From positions 132,091,917 to 132,155,916 of the forward strand of contig CP136066.1 in assembly GCA_032622095.1 (NCBI GenBank): a stretch of DNA of 64,000 nt. The letters run 5' to 3'. Shown piece by piece: positions 24,901 to 37,041 of this stretch. The number at the start of each line of letters is the position of its first letter. The first letter of the stretch is position 1. The notes beneath the pieces are model-generated. The model saw only the letters and a list, made by a program, of their open reading frames with translations. It ran no database searches and was not told where the DNA came from. The translations under genes were made by a program, and so were the position numbers. The DNA is from Siphonodentalium dalli (lineage: Eukaryota > Mollusca > Scaphopoda > Gadilida > Siphonodentaliidae).

Positions 24901-27900
24901 ATGGTAATGCTACACATTGCTGATTTAGCTAATTTTAATGAACAGGATCATGTGACCATTATTTTGGTTGAAGCGACTCTGGCATCTGTTCATTACTGAG
25001 CATACCTGTATTTTACCGCCGGACATATGACATTGTCCGACCAGACTTGTGTACTTTTAAAATCAGAAATATGGAGATTCACTATAACATAATAAAATAA
25101 ATTAACAATATTATCACAGATTCACAACCTACTTCTCAATATCAGAAGAGTGTGATTTTAGGGCTGCCTTGGAAAGTTTTAAGCACATCATGTGGCTGTT
25201 CGTAATTGAAGCAATCACCGTTGCTGTTTAATTTACATGCTAGCAGAGCACACAACTTATCATTTTTTATTTCTGATCGAAAGCTTGTTTGAATCTTTTT
25301 ACACATCAAGAACACATGGTCGCTGTCTGCATTACTATTTGGTATTGACAAAACAGTTTTGACAACTATTCCTAGGTGTGAAAACCTCAACTTATGAGCT
25401 TAATACCACAATTACAAAATAGTTTCAAAATTGCTATTGGATTGGTTTTCCACAAATGGTGCATTTTTTTCAATATGTATAATTTGTAAAATTGATAACT
25501 CTAGACTTTGTTAAATTTAAACCTTTATACCCCTTTTGATGCAATGTCTTATGGTAATGCTACACATTGCTGATTTAGCTAATTTTAATGAACAGGATCA
25601 TGTGACCATTATTTTGGTTGAAGCGACTCTGGCATCTGTTCATTACTGAGCATACCTGTATTTTACCGCCGGACATATGACATTGTCCGACCAGACTTGT
25701 GTACTTTTAAAATCAGAAATATGGAGATTCACTATAACATAATAAAATAAATTAACAATATTATCACAGATTCACAACCTACTTCTCAATATCAGAAGAG
25801 TGTGATTTTAGGGCTGCCTTGGAAAGTTTTAAGCACATCATGTGGCTGTTCGTAATTGAAGCAATCACCGTTGCTGTTTAATTTACATGCTAGCAGAGCA
25901 CACAACTTATCATTTTTTATTTCTGATCGAAAGCTTGTTTGAATTTTTTTACACATCAAGAACACATGGTCGCTGTCTGCATTACTATTTGGTATTGACA
26001 AAACAGTTTTGACAACTATTCCTAGGTGTGAAAACCTCAACTTATGAGCTTATGAGCATAGATTCTACACAATTCTACAGCTGTCCTGCAGCCTTTATTT
26101 CAACAGTTTTAGGGTTGGTCAGTTGTTGGCCGAATAATGAACATCCAGTGAGTTACGTGGTTATTATATTTGGTTGGGGCTAACAGCCCTCGCATTTGGC
26201 TACGGCATTCGGCAATGCCGAAGCGATTTGCTGAAGTAAACGGCTCCGACTACGGCAGTACACTGCCGTAGCGGATTGCTGAACCGGCACTGCCATGTAT
26301 GGTGTTGAAATAGTTGAATATTCCTCCAAAGATTGAAAGTGAATTGTGTTAAAACAATAAAAAGTCAAACTACAAAAACGGGAGTTGAATTTCCTCTTAT
26401 CCATGGTCAAATTCATGCATGACAAAAGAAATAACTGTTAAAACAGTCAAGGAGCGGATAGCCAACACCTACCGCGAACTCAAAGTAAGTGACAAATTCA
26501 AAACGAAATTGAATCCAAGTTATATTATCCGCCCTGTGTCAATCCAACAATCCCGGATAATCAACAATGTCGCCTTCTTTGAAAGTGCCCCGCGCTTTCC
26601 AAGAAAGTTAACTTACACTCGATACATACACAACATTTTAGTCACAGAGTAGCATTGGAGCCAGTCTGGCAACATGTGTGAAACCGTGTAGCAAACAAGT
26701 AGTACGCACGTGCGAATTGATCACAATGTGTCAAAGACTTGAATGAGTGATGTCGGTTACTCTTGATTGACTGTCGCATCGTCGACAAATATACACAAGG
26801 GCACGTGGTTATAGAAGTACAAGTTTGATTGATAGAAATAGGTCAGACAGCTGCTGACATGAAAGTCTAGTGATCACGATGACAGACAATTGTATTTAAC
26901 CAATCGAGTGAGCCGATTCGTTTCAAATTGGGGGAAGGCGGGGTCTTCTCAAACAATCAGTCACTCAGTGACAGTCATTCAGATGTTATCAATGGGAGAC
27001 CACTCTAATTCTCAAAGGTAACGGCGCTGGTGGCTGTGTTAGATTCTTGCTATATTTTCATCAATGCATGCGCGGCTGCATATTGCGTTTGTTACAAATT
27101 AAGTTAAAAATTTAAATATTTTTTGTTTGACAAAATATCAAATACAGTTATACTGTTTGAATACTGTATGGCAAATTCCATAATTCGGTCAGAACTAGCC
27201 TTGCAGTTGACTCTTTGTGAGGCGACGTCATTCAAGAAACTATGATTTAATTTCCCTGAGAAGCATGGCAGGTTCTGTCATTCAATTGTCATTCGATCCC
27301 ACGGACGTGTTTCTTGTTACTGTTAGTGGGTATTACATATACCATTTATATATTCCAGGGAAGAAATAAATAGTACACATTTTCTTGTAAACGTTTTATG
27401 ATTAGTCATGCAAATTTTGACAAAACAGCAATTAAGCCACATTTTTTGACAGGATGTAAAAATGCCGTAGTCACTGCCGAAGCACATCAAATTGGCTACG
27501 GCATTCTACTGCCGTAGCAAACAAATCTGAATTGCCAGGGCTGGGCTAATATCGAGCTTTAGTTAGACACCAATAACAAGCCTTGCGAGCGGTTTGGACG
27601 GTATATGTTTTTGTGAGAATTCGGAGTGCTGCAGTTTCGCAATAGCCAGCAATAATCTTTAGATGTACAGTACATGTAATTCGCATTTCCGATTTTATTA
27701 TTCACTAGCTGAAACAGGCTAACTTTGGGAGCCTTTATTCAGCATCGGAGGGGCTGTGGCCCCTTTGTGCATTAGGGGCCTGTGGCCCCTGTGTGCGCTT
27801 TGCACACATGACAGACAATTCCTACTCTTTTATATATATTGATCCTATTATTATGCTACTTCAATATATCATCGGGCAAATAGGTTCATATAGGACCTAA

Positions 27901-30900
27901 ATATTGACATTGGTTCATATAGGACTTATTTGGTTCTGATATAAGCCCATTCTTATATCCGTTATTCTGTTGGATGGTGCAGGCCACAGTGAAAACACAT
28001 CTATAAAGAGTGTACATCAGGTGCTGAAATAGGCCCATATAATAGTGAGCGTATTTGTTTTTTTTCTTCTTATTTATTTAAAAAAATTTAAATCAAAATT
28101 TTTAAAAACTAATGCTGTCATAAACTTCCCCAGAGCACCCCGAGTCACCACACTAAATTAGGTTCAAATCGGACCAGCAGTCTGGGAGAAAAATCTGGAC
28201 GTACAGACAGATCCTACTCTTTTATATATATATACTGATTACATTTCACATTATTTGGTTTTAGGTGGAGGGAAACATACATCATTTCAAAATGGTGGTT
28301 ACTAGCCTGATATTAGGACAACTTCCAGTTTAGTGATCTGGTATAGTCTCATACCAGGTGGGTAATTCTTGTCAATTTGAATTGGAGACATATCAGCAAT
28401 TGATATCGGGTAGATTGGCGGTCATTGTGCTGTCATTCTCACGACATTGTCTTCATCTATTACAGCATCATCGAACACAGCGCATATACCTACCATTTTC
28501 CAATGTCTGAACATTTTGGGGGGGGGGGGGGGGGGGGAGTGTCTAAACAGGGTTAAGGCCCTGTAAACAAAGTACTACTAAAAATATTTGTGGGTGAGCC
28601 TAATAGCAGGCAGGAGATAAAACTCAGTGCTTTAGGTATATATATTCCGCTGTTTAAAAAATTTAAATTTTCCAAAAAGTTACCAAAATTGTTTTGTCAG
28701 TCACACTTTTGAAAATGTCAAACAGGCTATTGTTAGTGGTTCCCAAAAAGTTAAATCCAGGCTTGTTACTGATATAAAATATGTGTAGTCCTTTTTGAAA
28801 CTTAACTTATTTCACAATTTTGCACTGTATTATTATAAGGAGGTTCATGCCATATTGTTGAGGGTTGTATCCATATGAACATTTCACCTTGTTATTCAGA
28901 TGTAAATTATTGGATTTAGTTGTAATGCTGATAGCCCAACTTGTGGGAAAGGATTCCCACATTCCATATCTATTGGCCACTAAATTTACAGGAGGTCCCT
29001 AGTTTGACCTTTGTGAATTATTAGTCTGTATGAACATTTTGCATTGTCATTCCAGCAGCAAGTTTTGGAATTTAAAATGATATTTGTAATGATAATAGAC
29101 AGGTGGTGCGGGAACTTGCAGGGAAGAATATCGGCATACATCAGCATTCGTCCATTGATTCTTGTCATTTGAATATCTTTTGGTATATTGCTAGAAACAT
29201 GAGGAGAAGCAGATCTCCATACAACAGGTTCATGCACTGATAAACTTAGCAAATTATTCCATTGAGTGTTGAGGGCAAATGCCAAACTTATTGTTGCACT
29301 TGTTTAAACTATATTCTATGTAATTTTTCTTAATCACACAGCGAGACCTGGATGAAAAGGAGACACAGCATATTGTGAAGAGCATTTTGGAGGATATTGT
29401 TGCTGGTATTAGATCACCTGATCGACCAAGATCACCCATTGATACCTACATAACAGAGGAGGAAGTCTTCAGCAGGAAAAACCCTGGGGTTAGTAACTCT
29501 TATCTTTGATTCATTCTCATTCATTCTCAGGTTCCTTCATCTATAGCCATCAACTCCCATACTTCAGAATATTGATGTTGCCATCGGTTAAGATGCTGAC
29601 TTGTGATTTGAAGTTAATCAATCCAAAGTTGAGCCTGTCTTCAATTCATGGCATGTCTATTCAAAGTAAGCACGGACAAAATAAACAAAGCAAGCATGGA
29701 CAAATAAACAAAGCAAGCACGGACAAAATAAACAAAGTAAGCATGGACAAATAAACAAAGTAAGCACGGACAAAATAAACAAAGTAAGCACGGACAAAAT
29801 AAACAAAGTAAGCATGGACAAAATAAACAAAGTAAGCATGGACAAAATAAACAAAGTAAGCATGGACAAAATAAACAAAGTAAGCATGGACAAAATAAAC
29901 AAAGTAAGCACGGACAAAATAAACAAAGTAAGCATGGACAAAATAAACAAAGTAAGCATGGACAAAATAAACAAAGTAAGCACGGACAAAATAAACAAAG
30001 TAAGCACGGACAAAATAAACAAATTAAGCATGGACAAAATAAACAAAGTAAGCATTGACAAAATAAACAAAGTAAGCATGGACAAAATAAACAAAGTAAG
30101 CATGGACAAAATAAACAAAGTAAGCATGGACAAAATGAACAAAGTAAGCATGGACAAAATAAACAAAGTAAGCATGGACAAAATAAACAATGTAAGCATG
30201 GACAAAATAAACAAAGTAAGCATGGACAAAATAAACAAAGTAAGCATGCACAAAATAAACAAAGTAAGCATGGACAAAATAAACAAAGTAAGCATGGACA
30301 AAATAAACAAAGTAAGTATGGACAAAATAAACAAAGTAAGCACGGACAAAATAAACAAAGTAAGCATGGACAAAATAAACAAAGTAAGCATGGACAAAAT
30401 AAACAAAGTATTGCATGGACAAATAAACAAAGTAAGCATGAACAAAATATACAATCAGTTTGTGATCAGAACCAAACAATCAAATGAACTTATTTTGGGT
30501 GAAATTTATACTTTTATTGTTAAATTGTTAAACAATAAAGTTTTGTTATGCTATATGTTTTCATATGAGTTTAAAATGAGTAAAAATAGAAAGTTTATAG
30601 CTATGAAAAATTTCCCGAATTTGAGCTAGATTTCCCAAATTCTGAAGTTCAATCTCCCGAAACTGGCTTGCCAGAAGTTAACATTGTATGAATGGGATAT
30701 GGATCTCTTGCATATAGTTTGTGTGTTCAATGTTCTTGATTATCTTTAATTGGAACATACTAGTTAGGATAGAATAATATTATCCACAGGTAATATCATG
30801 AAATCATGAAATAAATTTCATTTTGCCATTGTACTGGACATTAGTTAAAATTCTAATTTCTATATATGAGAATAGGACATGACAGAAACAATACAAGACA

Positions 30901-33900
30901 GATCAACATATAAACACAAATAAAGGAACTAAACTAGTATATACATAGGATATTCTGCATCCTGGCACCATTGTTGCATATCAAATGTCTCCTTGCTGAT
31001 AAATTCTACCACCCCCCCCCCCCCCAGTCGTTTATAAAATCAGATTACACCATGAGTACATGATCTTTGTATATGTCATTCAATAATTATATTCCACAGT
31101 TAAACTACCACCATGATACGGTGAGGTTTCTAAAAAACGTTCATAAAGAAATCAACATGGAAGAAGAAGATCCAGGAGAATGGGATTTGTCTGTTGATAA
31201 TTTGAAGGCTGTGAGTTTTGTTTATCCTCAGTATGTCAGAATTCTACCTCTGCAATTGTTTTATTGGTGATGTTTAAAAATTCTGAATACTGTTTATCTT
31301 CCTGGCTACACAGTGATATGACGCCAGGACAATCAAGCAGTCATAAATTTGAAATACTAATTTTAGTACAGCAACACCCCAAATTACATTCCACACAGAA
31401 TTCTCTGAAATAAGGTACCAAACACAGGAATGCTTTTCACCATCTAACACAGGAAAATTGCCACATTCTCTCTTATAAACCACCACAGGACACATAAGAG
31501 TGTGTCATGGTGTCATTTTTTTTTTATTTTCCAACTTCTTTTAAATAAATTCTTTTTTTCCCGCTAAAGGAAGCCTTTCACACTGAACTGTATGGATATA
31601 TGTCCTGCTTTGTAAACCACAGTAGGAAAGGGGTTAACTTTTTTTGTCGCTACCAACGTCTATTGGCTTGCCCAGATTAGTCACGCATGAACGGTCCCAA
31701 TATAACCGGCTGTACGCGCGCTTTATTCTTCAGTTTTATTCCTACTGCGAAGCCAACAAGATCTAAGGGCAGTATCTTTTTGAATTTTGTGTTTCACACA
31801 CCTCAACAAATTCAATTTGTCGATACAATATATCTTTTTGGTTGCCTCCTCGTTCGTTTTTATAATTATCGGTTTCGAATTCATGGACCGTTTCGCTTAA
31901 AACATACAATTGTTCCGTGTTTTCGAACAGGCCGATATTGTACTATATACTGCGTCTTTAAATTGACCTATAAGGTATGATAGAATTTGTCCGATCGTAA
32001 AGGCCACGTGGTTCGCTACCCGAAGTTTCCTAATTTCGTGCGAATTTATTATATTTGTGGCGTTGCAACTCGCTGAATTTTCTTTCAATAATTCCCTCGC
32101 TACTGACGCTAATCTCTATCATAATGTTATGAACAATGTGCTTTCACATAATACTTTGTTGTTTTATGTTTCAATACTGTCACCCATGTATCCATGATCC
32201 AGATGTGTTAGTCGACGCTTGACCTTGAAGTTGACTACAGTTTATCAATATCAGAATGGAACTGTTTCATGTATAATAATAATTGTTAATTTGTTACTTA
32301 ATATGACAGTAGTAGTACTAAGAATCAGTAGTGTCATTATTAATTTCTGACAGGGATTGATATCTGACAAGTGTCAGAATTCTGTTCATGGTTCGATTCT
32401 CGTAACAGAGCATCAACTTCACTGTAGAATTTAGAACTGCTATCATTTGATGATTGCAAACATGACATGCCATTGTCCCCCGGACATCATAGCTAATGAT
32501 CAATCTCAGCCATGTAGGTCGATTTAATATCTATATAGTTGTTTCTGCTCTAATGAACAATAGCTGCGATTCTATGCAAGACGGTCTGAATCGGTGGGCT
32601 TGTATTGCTCTCGGGTGTATGATAATCATGCTGACCTAATAATAGTGATCTGTGGAGATTCCGACTAAAATTAATAATGATGACAATTTCACTCCGTCTC
32701 AATTCCAAATTTTAGTTATTATTGTGAATTTTCTACAAAATTTACTATGCTGACATTATTATTTGGCACCTGAGAGTGACTATGTTCGTTATGACCTGTA
32801 CATATATGTTGGCGTGGGTGCCGACACTCTCATGAAGGCGGAGGGTGTCAGGTTACTACGATTCTGGATGTGGATCTGATTGGGACCCAAATTACAAATC
32901 ATGGGCACTAAGGTTTGACCTCTTCCATTCTGAAGGTGTCTAATCATGGATTTGAGGTTCTTTCGATCCTTTCCCCATCTTGGTTCTATGCAAGACGGTC
33001 TGAACCGGTGGGCTTGTATTGCTCTCGGGTGTATGATAATCATGCTGACCTAATAATAGTGATCTGTGGAGATTCCGACAATTATGGGAATGTGAAAGTG
33101 TAATTTGCGATGGCACTATCTCACAATGAATTGTTGCGGATAACTTTCCTTATGATTCTATTTCGTTTTCAAGCCATCCTCGGTTTATTTGCATACCGGT
33201 CCACACATTGTCTCTCGTTGACAAGATTTAGAATCGTGGTGACTTGACCCCTCCAGTTAACTGGCCAACAGTTAATTGCTGCTGTGGAATGTTTGATTCC
33301 CCATGTGGCCGCGACGTTTCTCGCAGCATTTCTTGAAACCGTGGCCAAAATTTGAGATGCCTGGATGAAGGCCCCCAATGGGATATACCAGCAGTGATAT
33401 TCCAAGAAGGGGGGGGGACCTTAAATGGCTTATCAAATGTGAGCTCGGTACACAAACATGCTGTGCATACAGTGCAGGGAGCATTGTTCATAAAGGGCAT
33501 GGTAGGCGTTTTGAATGTATTCATTGACCAGCAAGGAGTCTACATGAATTTCAAATATATACGAGTCCAGACCTTGGCTCTTCGCATTCTATTACTACCT
33601 TTCGTACCGTTGATATGGCGAATAGACTTCACACATGAATTAAGCACATTTACATGGAAAGCATTTAATATTGTCACGTGCCCCACGACCACTGCCAATA
33701 GCCTTTCCGCAAAGAGTCCATCAAATGGCTCTTCATACTTCTATTGCCCATGTCAATTTGATTATATGGCATACAGAAAATAAAAAAGGCGGGACGTTTG
33801 CGCTGTCCAGCTTAGCTTTCGAGGAAGCTCATTGACCAGCATTACAGACATTTCCCCGCAGGCAGAGGACCACCCCATATGAGTGGATCCAGAACCCATG

Positions 33901-36900
33901 GCACCAGTCACCCGATCACAGGGGCATGCCATGCTACCAACTCTGCGCGCTTCGGTCTATTCTGTATTTGTCCTATTTTCCTTAAACATGCCTTAAACAG
34001 GACCACTTAGGTAGGGGGAGTTCCTCTCTATCATATGGCTTCTTTCTTTTACAACCTGGCTATTAAATTCAATAAGTCGCACCATTTGGGATGTGTGTCC
34101 TTCGTATGATAATATCATTTGTTTCCTTCCTAGAGGATCCATCTTTAGAGTGGGTCTTCCCCTCGATTGCTGCATACTAACTTACCTATAACATACCTAG
34201 GTCGTTCTGCTGCATGTTTGGAGAAAGTGACATGTTCTGTGCCGAGGCTCAGACCTGATTATTACGTATGGTGTCCGTGACAATTTACCGACCGTGTTTA
34301 TCATCTGACTGCATTGTACATCATTTGTACTGATTTCGATTGTCAACTGTCTGAATATTTAACTACGGTCGTTTAATTACGTACATTCCATAGACATGAT
34401 CTGTGCGCCTTCATTTCTTGAAATCAGATCGCGGTTGGTATTCCACTGGGAACGTGGGCTGCTCTCAGGTGCCTAATGGTCGTGAGGGCCTAATAATAGT
34501 GATGTGTGTTGATTTAGGCTGAAAATAATAATAGTGATTGCAATTTTCGCTCTATGTCTCCATTCCAAATAATAGTGATCGTTGGGAATTTTCTCCAAAA
34601 TTAATAATCGTATTAACACTATTATTTGGCACCTGAGAGTAGAAGTTTACTTTCTCAGTGGCTGCTATGGTCACCTACGATAAAATTCGTATCCGGGGCA
34701 AGATACATTCACATAGCAAATTTCAAGTCGATAGCTCCACCCGTTTCCGAGATCTGGTCTGCGCATGCGCGAAGCTGGCGTCGCACTGGCTCGGCGACCC
34801 GATAAAATTCGTATCCGGGGCAAGATACATTCACATAGCAAATTTCAAGTTGATAGCTCCACCCGTTTCCGAGATCTCGTCTGCACATGCGCGAAGCTGG
34901 CGTCGCACGGGCTCGGCGACCCGATAAAATTCGTATCCGGGGCAAGATACATTCACATAGCAAATTTCAAGTCGATAGCTCCACCCGTTTCCGAGATCTG
35001 GTCTGCGCATGCGCGAAGCTGGCATCGCACTGGCTCGGCGACCCGATAAAATTCGTATCCGGGGCAAGATACATTCACATAGCAAATTTCAAGTTGATAG
35101 CTCCACCCGTTTCCGAGATCTCGTCTGCCTCGTCTGCACATGCACGAAGCTGGCGTCGCACGGGCTCGGCGACCCGATAAAATTTGTATCCGGGGCAAGA
35201 TACATTCACATAGCAAATTTCAAGTCAATAGCTCCACCCGTTTCTGAGATCTCGTCTGCGCATGCGCGAAGCGGCCACCGCACGGGCTCGCCAATACGAC
35301 AACAACGACCGCCTGGTCAAACTACACACATGTACCAAGTTTCGTCCCGATCAGTCGAGAATCGTAGATTTGTATAAATGACAGACAAACATACAGACAG
35401 ACAGAGGTCTTCAAAATATATATGAGATATACACAATGTGTATCACAGGCAGGGTTTCTGCATGATATCTTGTGATACATACCTCAGAGACATGTGATGG
35501 CTGTTCTAAGAAGGAAGGCAGGACCAGTTCACGCTCCTCCGGTTACGTCTCGACAGTTCAACCAATTCGTGGGGATGCGTCTCGTGGAGCTGTCGGGGGT
35601 ACCGTACTTGGGACCTCCAGGCCATATGGCCTCCACCAGCGCAAGCGGTTCTGGGCTCTAAAGCTGCCAAATCGCGTGCGCACGTATCAACACCGGCCGG
35701 CCTTCGGCAGCTTAAGCGTAGGGTGGGGGCCGTACCCATAGAGGTAATGCGCCAGGACCCCCTGGCCACGCTCGTCGTCCCGACACAGCCTTGCCTGCCA
35801 CTCAACCGTCTTGGGATCGGAGAACAATGACCTTTCCCCACCCTCCAGCTTGGCCAGGATATTAGCTTGGGCATGACCACCTGCAGCATGCGGTGGTGGG
35901 GGCTCCCTCTGATCAGATGGCTTGACTCACTTATAGTTGTACAACCCATTTGGGCTAATGGGTTCTCAATTTGATCCCTGTGCTACAAATTGGGCATCAG
36001 GTTATCTGCCATTTGCTTTGGCGAACAGCAGTTAGTTAACTCTTAATGTTGGTTGTCTCGCCATCTTCGGAGTGGGCCTCCTCCAGTGCAGGTCGTTCTG
36101 TCGCTAAGGCGGAGAGTGAGTTAGTCTCCTTGCATCCCATGGCGGCTGGGACCTTAGAACGTACAGATGAAGAACGAAGAAGGCGAAAAAGAGAAGAAGA
36201 ACGAATAGTATCTTATTCAGTTATATTTGCTCGATTCGCTCGCAACTATGAATCGGATGGCACCACATGGGATGTTTCTTCCAAAACAAGGGGGGAGGTA
36301 CACGTTTGAGCAATATAGAACTCTAACTATATGAGTTATTTTCACGTAACTAATCATAACAAATTCATTAAGAGTTCATATTTATGTGCAATCTGTTTTA
36401 GAAGAGTACATTCCCCTATAAATTTGGCTATTAACTTTATTGCTCGTGCCTCCTCCTGGGCTTGCATTCTAATCCATATAGTTCAGTGTGAAAGGCTTCC
36501 TTTAGCGGAAAAATATTATTTAAAAAAGTATAATACATTTTTCCTTAAAGAAAGCCTGAACACTGAACTATCATAGGTCCCTCCCATGGCGGTGCCATTC
36601 CCAACCCCACAACTCGCCTATCTCCTGATTGAGTCGGAAATAAAACTGAAGAATAAAGCTCGCGTACAGCCGGTCATATTGGGACAGTTCATGGGTGACT
36701 AATCTGGGCAAGCCAATAGACGTTAGGAGGCGACCAAAAAAGTTAACCCCTTTCCTACTGTGGTTTACAAAGCAGGACATATTTAATAAATAGAGCATGG
36801 CTTGGAGTGAAATACGCCGATATAGAGCATAGTGAGGTTGTGTAGTTCACGACTCGAAGCGGAGTGAACTACACAACCGCACTATGCACTATATCGGCGT

Positions 36901-37006
36901 ATTTCACGACAAGTCATGCTCTAATTATTATATTGTATCGAACAAATGCAGAAATTAAAGGCAAACCAGTGGGCAAACACCATTTTTTTTTAAAGAAAAA
37001 AAAATA

Positions 37007-37041
<35 letters not shown>

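Larger units (their letters stand above)
24751..26050. repeat. exact tandem duplication, 2 x 650 bp
   Basis: 24751-25400 and 25401-26050 align over the full length; the only difference I noted is C25295 versus T25945. Both begin TAATACCACAATTACAAAAT and end CTTATGAGCT. Each copy carries an antisense hAT fragment. It begins 71 bp after the exon 10 donor. Confidence 0.95.

Noticed and set aside
29657-30629. Open frames of 265-271 codons on both strands
   Set aside because: They are the 24-bp minisatellite read through; every unit lacks stops, so the frame length carries no coding signal.
33228-33783. Overlapping frames of 98 (minus) and 143 (plus) codons
   Set aside because: They overlap antisense, lie inside the transposon-rich intron, and resemble no protein I know.
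34658-35377. Overlapping frames of 84-122 codons on both strands
   Set aside because: Shadows of the 122-bp satellite; the same peptide phrases reappear in different frames as the period is not a multiple of three.
35506-35949. 147-codon minus-strand frame in GC-rich sequence
   Set aside because: High GC makes long frames by chance; composition is Arg/Ser/Pro-rich without domain features, and the plus strand is open too.
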